From NCBI GenBank assembly GCA_904502105.1, contig CAJGDF010000004.1:1-19312 (forward strand): DNA of 19,312 nucleotides, given 5' to 3'. Numbering within the stretch: position 1 is the first letter of the stretch; every line of letters begins with the position of its first letter. The DNA is from an uncultured Clostridia bacterium (GTDB lineage Bacteria; Bacillota; Clostridia; Oscillospirales; UBA644). The translations under genes and the position numbers were made by a program. Positions 7,495 through 14,800 of this stretch are shown here, piece by piece. A model generated the notes under the pieces. The model was not told the DNA's origin and did no database searches. It saw nothing but the letters and a program-made list of their open reading frames with translations.

Positions 7495-8523
7495 TTGGCT
7501 AAAAGATTACTTGTGACATCCTCGCCGCACTACAGATCGGAAAGAACGATAAGCAAAGTCATGCTTGACGTTGTTATCGCAATGATCCCAATCTCGGCGA
7601 TGTCTGTCGTATTTTTCGGTTGGCGCGCGCTTGCGCTTACGATCATCTGCATTGGCGCGTGCATCTCATTTGAAACCATATTCAATCATATTGCAAAGAA
7701 AAGAAATACTGTTGACGACTTTTCAGCAGTCGTAACAGGTATGCTTTTATCTTTCAATCTGCCTGTTACCGCTCCTTACTGGATGGCGGTAATCGGTTCG
7801 TTTTTTGCGATAGTTGTCGTAAAAATGCTGTTTGGAGGTCTCGGAAAGAACTTTGCGAATCCCGCACTTGCGGCAAGAGCGTTTCTTTTTTCCTGGCCCA
7901 CGATAATGACAACTTTCGTCAGACCGTTTATCAATCCCGGCTTACCTGTTCTGTACGACCCCATATTTACAAACGGAGCAGAACTGCCCGAATATATTGA
8001 TACAATAACAACAGCAACTCCCCTTGCCTCTCTTAAAGGCGGTGCTCTTCCGGACATCAGCCTTGCAGATATGTTTATCGGCAATATCGGAGGATGCCTC
8101 GGTGAGGTCTGTGCGGCGGCAATTCTCCTCGGCGGACTTTATATGCTTTTCAGAGGTGTAATTACCTGGCATATTCCGGTAACATACATAGGCACTGTTG
8201 CCCTCGTAACATTTATCTTTCCTCTTACAGGCGGACATTTCGACCTGCAGTTTATGACATATGAACTTTTAAGCGGCGGTCTTTTACTCGGTGCATTCTT
8301 TATGGCAACCGATTATTCAACATCCCCTGTTACAGCAAAAGGCAAGCTCATCTTCGGTATAGGCTGCGGTCTTTTAACCGTATTTTTACGTTATTACAGC
8401 GGCTACAGCGAAGGTGTAAGCTATGCAATACTTATAATGAACGTTCTCGCGTACCCCATTGATAAAATAACAAGACCGAGACGTTACGGAATAGGAGGCG
8501 GCTACAGTGATTCTTCTAAATAA
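7495..8523 (+). CDS. rnfD: RnfD, membrane subunit with covalent FMN
   Basis: 342 residues with many hydrophobic helices, a NqrB/RnfD family integral membrane protein. The N-terminal SSPHYRSERTISKVMLDV, the GKNFANPALAARAF (117-130) loop and the flavinylation site TTATPLASLKGG (172-183) are recognisable; Thr175 is the likely FMN-linked residue by analogy with the S-G-A-T motif of characterised RnfD/NqrB. It takes part in transmembrane electron transfer coupled to Na+ or H+ export. The start is TTG 7495, with GGAGG seven bases upstream. It lies 66 bp after rnfC, the widest gap within the rnf cluster. Its 3' end contains the GGAGG and GTG that appear to initiate rnfG. Confidence 0.93.
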   Translation: MAKRLLVTSSPHYRSERTISKVMLDVVIAMIPISAMSVVFFGWRALALTIICIGACISFETIFNHIAKKRNTVDDFSAVVTGMLLSFNLPVTAPYWMAVIGSFFAIVVVKMLFGGLGKNFANPALAARAFLFSWPTIMTTFVRPFINPGLPVLYDPIFTNGAELPEYIDTITTATPLASLKGGALPDISLADMFIGNIGGCLGEVCAAAILLGGLYMLFRGVITWHIPVTYIGTVALVTFIFPLTGGHFDLQFMTYELLSGGLLLGAFFMATDYSTSPVTAKGKLIFGIGCGLLTVFLRYYSGYSEGVSYAILIMNVLAYPIDKITRPRRYGIGGGYSDSSK

Positions 8524-8578
8524 CATGGAAGAAACATCCGATGTTTCCGTAAACACCGCTACCTCTGCTCCGAAATAA
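8507..8578 (+). other. rnfG: Interrupted 5' end of rnfG: 23-codon reading frame ending in TAA
   Basis: GGAGG (8494-8498), inside the end of rnfD, stands eight bases before GTG 8507. From there, or from an in-frame ATG at 8525, a reading frame codes MEETSDVSVNTATSAPK after six leading residues and stops at TAA 8576-8578. The same frame continues after the stop as KKPRKSGGELQTLSLRL into the first membrane helix of RnfG. The stretch therefore looks like the native N-terminal cytosolic segment split by a nonsense codon. The stop lies just before a run of eight A; changing its T to A would give Lys in a Lys-rich stretch. It could alternatively be a short upstream coupling peptide. Confidence 0.6.
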
Positions 8579-8629
8579 AAAAAACCGAGAAAAAGCGGCG
8601 GCGAGCTGCAGACGCTTTCTTTAAGACTT

Positions 8630-9145
8630 ATGATCATTATCGCAGCGGTTGTTTTAATGCTCGCGGTGGTAAACGGTCTTACAAAAGACAGGATTGCCGA
8701 AAATGAAAAGAAAGCAAATGACGAAGCAAGAATTGCACTTTTTGAAGATGCTACCTCATTTGAACCGACTACCGTTGATCTGTCTGAAGATCTTTCCAAA
8801 TACGTAGGGGAGATCTATGAGGCAACAATAAACGGTGAATCTCTCGGCTTCTGCATCAGCGTTTCATCAAACGGCTTTGGCGGTGCCATAAATATGATAG
8901 TCGGCGTTACAGTTGACGGACTTATAACAGGCGTAAAAGTCGTTTCACACACAGAAACAGCAGGTGTTGGCGAAAGAATAATCTCAAACGGATCAATTCT
9001 TTCACAATTCATTAACGCCTCAAAAAACTCAGTTTCATCCGTTGAAACCATAACTGGTGCGACTGTAACATCAAAAGCGATCATCGAGGGCGTTTCAAAA
9101 GCACTCGAGGCTGTTTCACAGCTTTTAGCGGACGGAGGTTTATGA
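8630..9145 (+). CDS. rnfG: RnfG, periplasm-facing flavoprotein subunit (possible internal start; upstream stop codon)
   Basis: 171 residues from ATG 8630. One membrane helix (about residues 2-18) is followed by an extracytoplasmic FMN-binding domain with HTETAGVGERI (107-117) and the flavinylation motif TGATVTSK (142-149), where Thr147 is the expected FMN-linked threonine. RnfG passes electrons between the Rnf membrane flavins. There is no ribosome binding site before ATG 8630, and no TTG or GTG lies between it and the upstream in-frame TAA (8576). The well-placed start is GTG 8507, which leads in frame into this gene through that TAA. The product may be made by termination-reinitiation about 50 nt later, by readthrough, or hardly at all. 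A start at 8630 would remove the Lys/Arg-rich cytosolic anchor preceding the helix. The downstream part is intact and ends 1 bp before rnfE. Confidence 0.8.
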   Translation: MIIIAAVVLMLAVVNGLTKDRIAENEKKANDEARIALFEDATSFEPTTVDLSEDLSKYVGEIYEATINGESLGFCISVSSNGFGGAINMIVGVTVDGLITGVKVVSHTETAGVGERIISNGSILSQFINASKNSVSSVETITGATVTSKAIIEGVSKALEAVSQLLADGGL

Positions 9146-9146
9146 T

Positions 9147-9779
9147 ATGGCTAAAAAGAAAACAAATTCGGTATCATATCTTAACATCCTCAAAGACGGA
9201 ATAATAACCAAGAACCCTACTTTCATTCAGCTTCTCGGTATGTGCCCGACTCTTGCGGTAACAACGACCGTTTCAAACGGAATAGGAATGGGACTCTCGG
9301 CAACGTTTGTTCTTATCTGCTCAAACTTTTTCATTTCCATGCTCCGAAAATTTATTCCGAGCAAAATAAGAATAGCATCTTACATAGTTATAATCGCAGG
9401 CTTTGTTTCAACTGTTGAAATGGTCATAAAAGCATGGCTTCCCGATCTTTCAAAATCGCTCGGCCTGTTCATCCCTCTGATAGTTGTAAACTGTATAATC
9501 CTTGCAAGAGCAGAAGCCTTTGCATCAAAGAATGCACCGATACCTTCCGCTGTTGACGGTTTTGCATGCGGCATCGGTTTTACAATTGCGCTTACCGTTA
9601 TCTCCGCCATCCGTGAGCTTTTCGGAAACGGAACGCTTTTGGGATTCAACATTATGGGTGAGAATTTCTCTCCCGCACTTTTGCTGATCCTTCCCGCAGG
9701 CGGTTTTCTGGTACTCGGTTTCCTTATCGCTCTTGTTCAGTTTATAATGTCAAAAGTCGAAGATAGGAGTGGTAAATAA
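9147..9779 (+). CDS. rnfE: RnfE, integral membrane subunit
   Basis: 210 residues with about six hydrophobic helices, of the NqrD/RnfE family. KNPTFIQLLGMCPTLAVTT places Cys33 and LIVVNCIILARAEAF places Cys116 in the two antiparallel half-repeats; in RnfA/RnfE and NqrD/NqrE these cysteines share an intramembrane iron-sulfur cluster with the partner subunit. GGAGG lies eight bases before ATG 9147, within the end of rnfG. The stop overlaps the rnfA start (TAATG). Lengths and order match clostridial rnfCDGEAB. Confidence 0.93.
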   Translation: MAKKKTNSVSYLNILKDGIITKNPTFIQLLGMCPTLAVTTTVSNGIGMGLSATFVLICSNFFISMLRKFIPSKIRIASYIVIIAGFVSTVEMVIKAWLPDLSKSLGLFIPLIVVNCIILARAEAFASKNAPIPSAVDGFACGIGFTIALTVISAIRELFGNGTLLGFNIMGENFSPALLLILPAGGFLVLGFLIALVQFIMSKVEDRSGK

Positions 9780-10363
9780 TGCTTAATCTCCTTGTTATAT
9801 CGATAAATGCAATACTCATCGAAAACTTTGTCCTCGTTAAATTCTACGGTTGCTGCCCGTTCCTCGGTGTTTCAAAAAAGAGCGAAACAGCTCTCGGTAT
9901 GGGTATGGCGGTTGTTTTCACAATGACCATAGCCTCTGCGATGACATGGCTTTTCAATGAGCTTATCCTCAAGCCTTTCGACCTTGAATATCTGCAGACG
10001 ATCGCATTTATTGCGATAATTGCAACACTTGTTCAAATAATCGAAATGTTCTTACAGAAAAGTATCCCTTCACTTTACTCAGCTTTGGGTATATACCTAC
10101 CGCTTATAACAACGAACTGCGCAGTTCTCGGCGTAACTCTTCTGAATATAAACAACGACTATAATTTTATCACATCGGTCGTTTACGGTTTTTCCGCAGG
10201 TGTGGGTTTCCTTGTGGCCATCCTTCTTCTTTCCGCAATACGTGAAAGAATAGCCTATTCAGATATTCCCAAGCCGTTCAGAGGATTTCCTATCGTTCTT
10301 ATAGCAGCGGCTCTCCTGAGCATATCTTTCATGGGATTCCAAGGCTTAAAACTTCCGTTCTGA
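9779..10363 (+). CDS. rnfA: RnfA, integral membrane subunit
   Basis: 194 residues, about six membrane helices, paralogous to RnfE with inverted topology. ENFVLVKFYGCCPFLGVSKK contains Cys25-Cys26, and TTNCAVLGVTL contains Cys114; with RnfE these are the expected ligands of the membrane-embedded iron-sulfur centre between RnfC/RnfB and the RnfD/RnfG flavins. It starts at the ATG overlapping the rnfE stop, implying translational coupling. It ends 47 bp before rnfB. Confidence 0.93.
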   Translation: MLNLLVISINAILIENFVLVKFYGCCPFLGVSKKSETALGMGMAVVFTMTIASAMTWLFNELILKPFDLEYLQTIAFIAIIATLVQIIEMFLQKSIPSLYSALGIYLPLITTNCAVLGVTLLNINNDYNFITSVVYGFSAGVGFLVAILLLSAIRERIAYSDIPKPFRGFPIVLIAAALLSISFMGFQGLKLPF

Positions 10364-10410
10364 TACAAAAGTGTTAAAACGAAAGTAAAATAAACATGGG
10401 AGACATTTAA

Positions 10411-11313
10411 ATGGATATTATCCAAATTATTTTAACCGTTTTGATAATGGCTGTTTTTGGCCTTTTTCTCGGTTTTCTCATAGCAATTGCAAGTAAATTT
10501 CTGTTTGTAAAAAAAGATGAACGAATTGACCTTATCGTTGAACAGCTGCCGGGAGCAAATTGCGGCGGATGCGGCTATGCAGGTTGCGGAGCTTACGCCG
10601 AAGCTATTGTTTCAGGTAATGCGCCCGTAAACAAATGCCCTGTAGGCGGCGATAAATCAGCCGCAGGCATTGCAAAGATAATGGGACTTGAAGCATCGTC
10701 AACAGTACGTATGAGAGCACAGGTTCTTTGCAGCGGTACAAACAGCCTCGCAAACAGAAAATATAATTATATAGGTCTTAAAGATTGCCTTTCCGTTGCA
10801 CGACTCGGCAACGGCCCGAAGGAATGCCAGTATGGCTGTATCGGTCTCGGCACATGTGTTAAAGCATGTCCGTTCGGTGCGATCAAGGTTGAAAACGGTG
10901 TTGCGGCAGTTGAATATGAAAAATGCCACGCTTGCGGTATGTGTGTTTCCGCTTGTCCGCAAAAGCTTATTCAGCTTGTTCCGTTCGACACAGACGTATG
11001 GGTCGGCTGCCGCTCTCACGACAAAGGACCTGTTGTTAAAAACCATTGTAAGGTCGGTTGTCTCGGATGCGGTCTTTGCGCAAAGGTTTGCCCCTCCGGA
11101 GCAATAACCGTAAACGAAGGCGTCGCACAGATCGACTATGAAAAATGCGTCAGCTGCGGAGCATGTGTTGAAAAATGCCCGAGAAAGATAATCTGGTCCG
11201 GAAAGGTTCAAATGTCTTTGGGCAGCACAATTGCAAACGACATCGCAGCAGACTCATCAGAACCAAAGAAGAGACGTTCAAGAGTTGACAAGCTCATGGA
11301 CGAAGACAGATAA
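10411..11313 (+). CDS. rnfB: RnfB, ferredoxin-accepting iron-sulfur subunit
   Basis: 300 residues. One N-terminal membrane helix (about 4-28) anchors a cytoplasmic iron-sulfur protein. The Fe-S domain motif ANCGGCGYAGC uses Cys51, 54, 59 and 76. Four further motifs follow: CQYGCIGLGTCVKAC (139-153), CHACGMCVSAC (172-182), CKVGCLGCGLCAKVC (213-227) and CVSCGACVEKC (246-256). That makes five predicted [4Fe-4S] sites, in line with cluster-rich clostridial RnfB. It is the entry point for electrons from reduced ferredoxin. The C-terminal tail is charged and basic. GGGAG lies eight bases before the ATG. Its stop is followed with no gap by the start of a 52-residue membrane protein (TAAATG). Confidence 0.93.
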   Translation: MDIIQIILTVLIMAVFGLFLGFLIAIASKFLFVKKDERIDLIVEQLPGANCGGCGYAGCGAYAEAIVSGNAPVNKCPVGGDKSAAGIAKIMGLEASSTVRMRAQVLCSGTNSLANRKYNYIGLKDCLSVARLGNGPKECQYGCIGLGTCVKACPFGAIKVENGVAAVEYEKCHACGMCVSACPQKLIQLVPFDTDVWVGCRSHDKGPVVKNHCKVGCLGCGLCAKVCPSGAITVNEGVAQIDYEKCVSCGACVEKCPRKIIWSGKVQMSLGSTIANDIAADSSEPKKRRSRVDKLMDEDR

Positions 11314-11472
11314 ATGATATTCAAACGACAGAAAAATTATAAATATACACCGCATAAAAAGCCATTGTCAAAAAAACGGATAGCGCTGTACATAATAATA
11401 AGTGCAGTGCTGTTTGTTGCAGGCTTTTTTGCGGCTAATCCGATCATGACTTTGGTAGGTATTTTTTTATGA
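11314..11472 (+). CDS. Small basic single-span membrane protein, 52 residues, unrecognised
   Basis: I do not recognise a family. The frame begins at the ATG directly after the rnfB stop and its stop overlaps the next start (ATGA), so it is packed between two coupled genes; that is the main evidence that it is real. The N-terminal 22 residues contain nine Lys/Arg (MIFKRQKNYKYTPHKK...) and no acidic residue occurs anywhere in the protein. One hydrophobic helix covers about residues 23-41 (IALYIIISAVLFVAGFFAA), followed by a short apolar tail NPIMTLVGIFL. The positive-inside rule suggests the basic end is cytoplasmic. It could be an accessory subunit or assembly factor of Rnf, or a membrane dock for the downstream ferredoxin-domain protein; both are inference. 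The ribosome binding site is weak, consistent with coupling to rnfB. Confidence 0.65.
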   Translation: MIFKRQKNYKYTPHKKPLSKKRIALYIIISAVLFVAGFFAANPIMTLVGIFL

Positions 11473-13022
11473 AATGTGTAATCAACAGTAAAAATATTGA
11501 GTTCAGCACAGGTAAAACTCTTCTTGAAATACTTGCAGATAACGGTTTTACTCTCGATGCTCCCTGCGGAGGCAGAGGCGTATGCGGTAAATGTAAAGTA
11601 ACGGCAAGCGGTGCTTTATCCGAAATGACGGACAAAGAAAAAGAGCTTTTAACCGAAACGGAGATTGAGAGCGGTATCCGTCTTGCATGCTTCTGCCGAG
11701 CAGAAGGTGAATTTGAATTATCCACAGGTAATTCTTTCTACGAGATCCAGACAACCGCAGATGTTTCCGAATATGAAGTCGAACCGTCCGACGAAGTAAA
11801 GAATTTTGCTGAAAAGAACGGAAAAGCAATCGGTATTGCTATAGATATCGGAACAACAACAGTTGTTTCTGTGTTCTACGATCTTCTCAGCGGCAAAAAA
11901 CTGTTCACAACTTCTGCAATCAATGCACAGAAAACGTTCGGTGCCGATGTTATGTCAAGAATAGGTTTCGCCATTGACAATGAAGACGGTGATGAAACAC
12001 TTCAAAATGCTATCATAAACCAGATCAACGGAATGATCGATAAATCAGGTATAGATAAAAAAGACATCGTAAAAATAGCTATCGGCGGCAATACTACAAT
12101 GCAGCTTACAGCGGCAAGACTGTCAATAAAATCCCTCGGTGCCGTTCCTTTCGAACCCCTCTCCTATTTCGGATGTGCTTTTCCTGCAAAAGAACTCGGC
12201 TACAGTCCCGAAAATGCAGAAGTTTACTTCATGCCTTGCTGCGGCGGCTTTTTCGGCGGAGATGCAGTCGCATGTATGCTCCCTGCGGGATATGACAGCG
12301 GCGACGGTAAAATAAAATACATTGCAGATATCGGAACAAACGGAGAACTTTCGCTTGAAGTCGGAGATAAGATCTACGGTTGTTCAACAGCTGCCGGCCC
12401 TGCGTTTGAAGGAGCATGCATACGTTTCGGAACAGGAAGCATTGAAGGCGCAATAAACGGTGTAAAAGCAGATCCCAATTCACCAAACGGCTTTGAGTTC
12501 AAAACTATCGCAAACAAAGCACCTACGGGAATTTGCGGTTCAGGCCTTATCGATCTTGTCAACGTATGTCTCGAAAACGAGCTTATCGATGAAACAGGAC
12601 ATATTGACGATGACTGCCCCGAATTTGAAGACGAGTGCGCAATACAGCTTACCGACGATATTTTCCTTACCCAAAAGGACGTCAGAGAAATTCAGCTTGC
12701 TAAATCCGCTATTTGCGCGGGAACGATCGTTCTTGACGGTATGATCGGATCAAAAGAAACCCCTGAAGTTTTCATTGCAGGCGGCTTCGGAACAGCTATT
12801 AACCTTGAAAGTGCAAAAGGCATAGGTCTTTTACCCAAAGCATACTGCGATAACGCAAAAGCTGTTGGCAATGCGGCACTTGCAGGAACAACAATGGTTC
12901 TGCTTTCCGAAAAATACAGAGCAAAAGCAGAAAAAATACAGGCAAAAGTTCAGATACTCGACCTTTCTACCGATCCGGTATTCCAGGACGAATATGTTGA
13001 AAATATGATATTTGATATTTAA
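11469..13022 (+). CDS. ASKHA/DUF4445 protein with N-terminal [2Fe-2S] ferredoxin domain (RACo/RamA-like)
   Basis: 517 residues. The N-terminal plant-type ferredoxin domain has Cys33, 39, 42 (PCGGRGVCGKCK) and Cys74. The remainder is a DUF4445/COG3894 ATPase of the ASKHA (actin/sugar kinase/Hsp70) fold, with phosphate and adenosine motifs IDIGTTTVVSVFYD (about 124-137), IAIGGNTTM, DIGTNGELSLEVGDK, STAAGPAFEGA, GICGSGLIDLV and AGGFGTAINLESAKGIGLLP. Characterised relatives (RACo, RamA, RamQ) use ATP and low-potential electrons to reduce an inactivated Co(II) corrinoid of methyltransferases. No corrinoid protein or methyltransferase is in the window, so the target is unknown. The start overlaps the stop of the small membrane protein (ATGA). 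Placed last in an rnfCDGEAB-small protein-ASKHA unit. Confidence 0.88.
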   Translation: MKCVINSKNIEFSTGKTLLEILADNGFTLDAPCGGRGVCGKCKVTASGALSEMTDKEKELLTETEIESGIRLACFCRAEGEFELSTGNSFYEIQTTADVSEYEVEPSDEVKNFAEKNGKAIGIAIDIGTTTVVSVFYDLLSGKKLFTTSAINAQKTFGADVMSRIGFAIDNEDGDETLQNAIINQINGMIDKSGIDKKDIVKIAIGGNTTMQLTAARLSIKSLGAVPFEPLSYFGCAFPAKELGYSPENAEVYFMPCCGGFFGGDAVACMLPAGYDSGDGKIKYIADIGTNGELSLEVGDKIYGCSTAAGPAFEGACIRFGTGSIEGAINGVKADPNSPNGFEFKTIANKAPTGICGSGLIDLVNVCLENELIDETGHIDDDCPEFEDECAIQLTDDIFLTQKDVREIQLAKSAICAGTIVLDGMIGSKETPEVFIAGGFGTAINLESAKGIGLLPKAYCDNAKAVGNAALAGTTMVLLSEKYRAKAEKIQAKVQILDLSTDPVFQDEYVENMIFDI

Positions 13023-13057
13023 TTTTGCTAAATTAAGCCATAGGGAGGGTTTGTTAA

Positions 13058-13468
13058 ATGAATAATTTACTTCTTTTCAGAGAGATAAGCGGAGTTCAAC
13101 GTAAAGAAATATCATTTTTCCTCCATACTTCAATTCATGTGTATCACTATTACGAAAAAGATATAATTACAATTCCTGAGAATATAAAAAGAATGTTGGC
13201 AAAGCTGTATGATGTAACAGAAACAGAGCTATTTAATTCTGATGGTGTCATCTCCGAAAATACAATGGAAAAACTCAGATATTTTTCAACCCTTGATGAA
13301 GAAAAACGAAAAAAGAAATTATCATTGAATCTGAGTGAAGGAAAAGCAGAAAAATTGAATCATGAACAAATCGAACAGATCAAACATGGAGAACGATATT
13401 GTCCTTCCGATACAATCATTTCTGATAATGAAGAAATAGATGAAGATATTTTTATTTGGGAAAATTAG
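13058..13468 (+). CDS. XRE-like helix-turn-helix protein, 136 residues
   Basis: The first 60 residues fit a divergent XRE/Cro-type domain: LLFREISGVQRKEISFFLHTSIHVYHYYEKD gives the first helices and helix-turn-helix, and ITIPENIKRMLAKLYDVTETELF matches the usual closing helices. The rest is polar and lysine-rich, then strongly acidic (about SDNEEIDEDIFIWEN at the end), with no domain I recognise. GGGAGGG lies eight bases before the ATG, a strong site. Base use is visibly more A+T-rich than the flanking genes and the gene sits in a gap of about 460 bp between the ASKHA and decarboxylase genes, suggesting a separately acquired or fast-evolving gene. It may regulate a neighbour or be the remnant of an accessory element. 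No target operator was seen. Confidence 0.6.
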   Translation: MNNLLLFREISGVQRKEISFFLHTSIHVYHYYEKDIITIPENIKRMLAKLYDVTETELFNSDGVISENTMEKLRYFSTLDEEKRKKKLSLNLSEGKAEKLNHEQIEQIKHGERYCPSDTIISDNEEIDEDIFIWEN

Positions 13469-13480
13469 TGATTATAATAT

Positions 13481-14800
13481 ATGAACGCACCTTTTTACAA
13501 TAAAATAAAGCAATATGCAGAAGACAACTCTGTTCGACGCTTTCATATGCCCGGACACAAAGGCAAAGCAGACTTCGGATTTGATCCGATAATGAAGTAT
13601 GATGTTACCGAAGTTGAAAGAACAGACAACCTCTATTTCCCGCAGGATGCGCTTGCCGAAGCAGAAAAGCTTGCGGCAAAACTGTTTGATGTTAAAACAA
13701 CGGTATTCTGCGCAGGAGGAGCAACCCTCGGCAACCAAACAGCACTTTCATTCTTTCAGAACAAGAAAGTCCTTTTCGAGCGAAATATTCATATTTCAGC
13801 TTTTAACGCTGCGATGCTTCTTAATATTGAGCCTGTTTTTGTTTATAATAAAACAGATAAGAAAACAGGGGTCGTACTTCCGATAGAGGCAATAGAAATT
13901 GAAAAAGCCCTGAATGAAAACAGAGATATTGCTGCAGTTTTTCTTACATCTCCAAACTACTACGGACTCTGTGCCGACTGTGAAGAGATAAAAAAGATCT
14001 GTACAAACCACGGAGCAATGCTTATCGTAGACAACTCGCACGGAGCACACCTCAAGTTTGCGGGAGAAGGTAACGACGAAACAGTAAAGGGAAATCACTG
14101 TGCGGATATAATTATCGACTCTGCACATAAAACACTACCCGTTTTAACAGGCGGCGCGTTTATTCATTTTAATATAGATGTTAAACGCGAAGATGTAAGT
14201 GCAAGAATGTTGGCTTTCGGTTCAACAAGCCCATCATTTTTAATTCTTTCATCACTCGACTATGCTCGGGCTTGGTGCGAGGAAAACGGTGATAAATTCA
14301 AATCGACCCGAAAAAAAATCGAAGCGATGAAGCAAAGACTTACGGAGAACGGAATCACCGTTGTATCTTCAAAAATACACGACCCGTTAAGACTTTGTAT
14401 TGCTGCATCAAACGCAGATGAAATAGACGGAGAACTTCAGAAAAGAAACATCATGCCCGAAATGTGCTCCGGACAGTGCATTGTTTTCATGTTTTCACCG
14501 TTCAACAGCGAAGAAGAACTTGAACTCCTTGAAAAAACTCTCATAGAGCTCGCCCCCGAAGCCCCTATCGAAACAGACGGTCTTTCTTTTCCGAAAACAA
14601 ATTTTGTTTGTTCCCCCAAGGATGCTTATTTCGGTAAAACCGAAGAAACAGACGTGAAAGACTCTGTCGGAAGAACAGCGGCAAGATCTGTCATTCCGTA
14701 TCCTCCGGGAGTCCCGATACTGTTCCCCGGCGAACAAATAACAGAACAGACCGCAAATTATCTAATAAAACGAAACACAGAAAAAGTAAAGGTCATATGA
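13481..14800 (+). CDS. Orn/Lys/Arg decarboxylase-family PLP enzyme (YaaO-like)
   Basis: 439 residues, fold type I PLP enzyme of the Orn/Lys/Arg decarboxylase major-domain family, the short Gram-positive type without the N-terminal wing domain. FHMPGHKGK (21-29) is the family signature, GGATLGNQTA (79-88) the phosphate loop, VDNSHGAHLKF (183-193) carries the cofactor-binding Asp184, and SAHKTLPVLTGGAF (214-227) contains the Schiff-base Lys217. The usual DEAHGAH reads DNSHGAH here. The substrate (arginine, lysine or ornithine) cannot be told from sequence. The ATG lacks an obvious ribosome binding site and follows the HTH gene by 12 bp. Its stop overlaps holB (ATGA). A homologue (yaaO) lies a few genes before holB in Bacillus, so the placement is an old association. 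Confidence 0.85.
   Translation: MNAPFYNKIKQYAEDNSVRRFHMPGHKGKADFGFDPIMKYDVTEVERTDNLYFPQDALAEAEKLAAKLFDVKTTVFCAGGATLGNQTALSFFQNKKVLFERNIHISAFNAAMLLNIEPVFVYNKTDKKTGVVLPIEAIEIEKALNENRDIAAVFLTSPNYYGLCADCEEIKKICTNHGAMLIVDNSHGAHLKFAGEGNDETVKGNHCADIIIDSAHKTLPVLTGGAFIHFNIDVKREDVSARMLAFGSTSPSFLILSSLDYARAWCEENGDKFKSTRKKIEAMKQRLTENGITVVSSKIHDPLRLCIAASNADEIDGELQKRNIMPEMCSGQCIVFMFSPFNSEEELELLEKTLIELAPEAPIETDGLSFPKTNFVCSPKDAYFGKTEETDVKDSVGRTAARSVIPYPPGVPILFPGEQITEQTANYLIKRNTEKVKVI

Noticed and set aside
8576..8584. Programmed slippage on the A8 run as a way to bypass the rnfG stop
   Set aside because: The frames before and after the stop are the same, and the TAA precedes most of the A run, so slippage there would not restore the frame.
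10699..11211. Minus-strand open frame of 170 codons opposite rnfB
   Set aside because: Its composition mirrors the cysteine-rich rnfB coding strand; no start signal or motif.
13019..13036. Hairpin TTAATTT / AAATTAA after the ASKHA gene as a terminator
   Set aside because: All A-T stem of 7 bp with no following T run; too weak to call.
13473..13478. TATAAT just before the decarboxylase start as a promoter -10
   Set aside because: No -35 at suitable distance, and transcription would begin inside or after the start codon.
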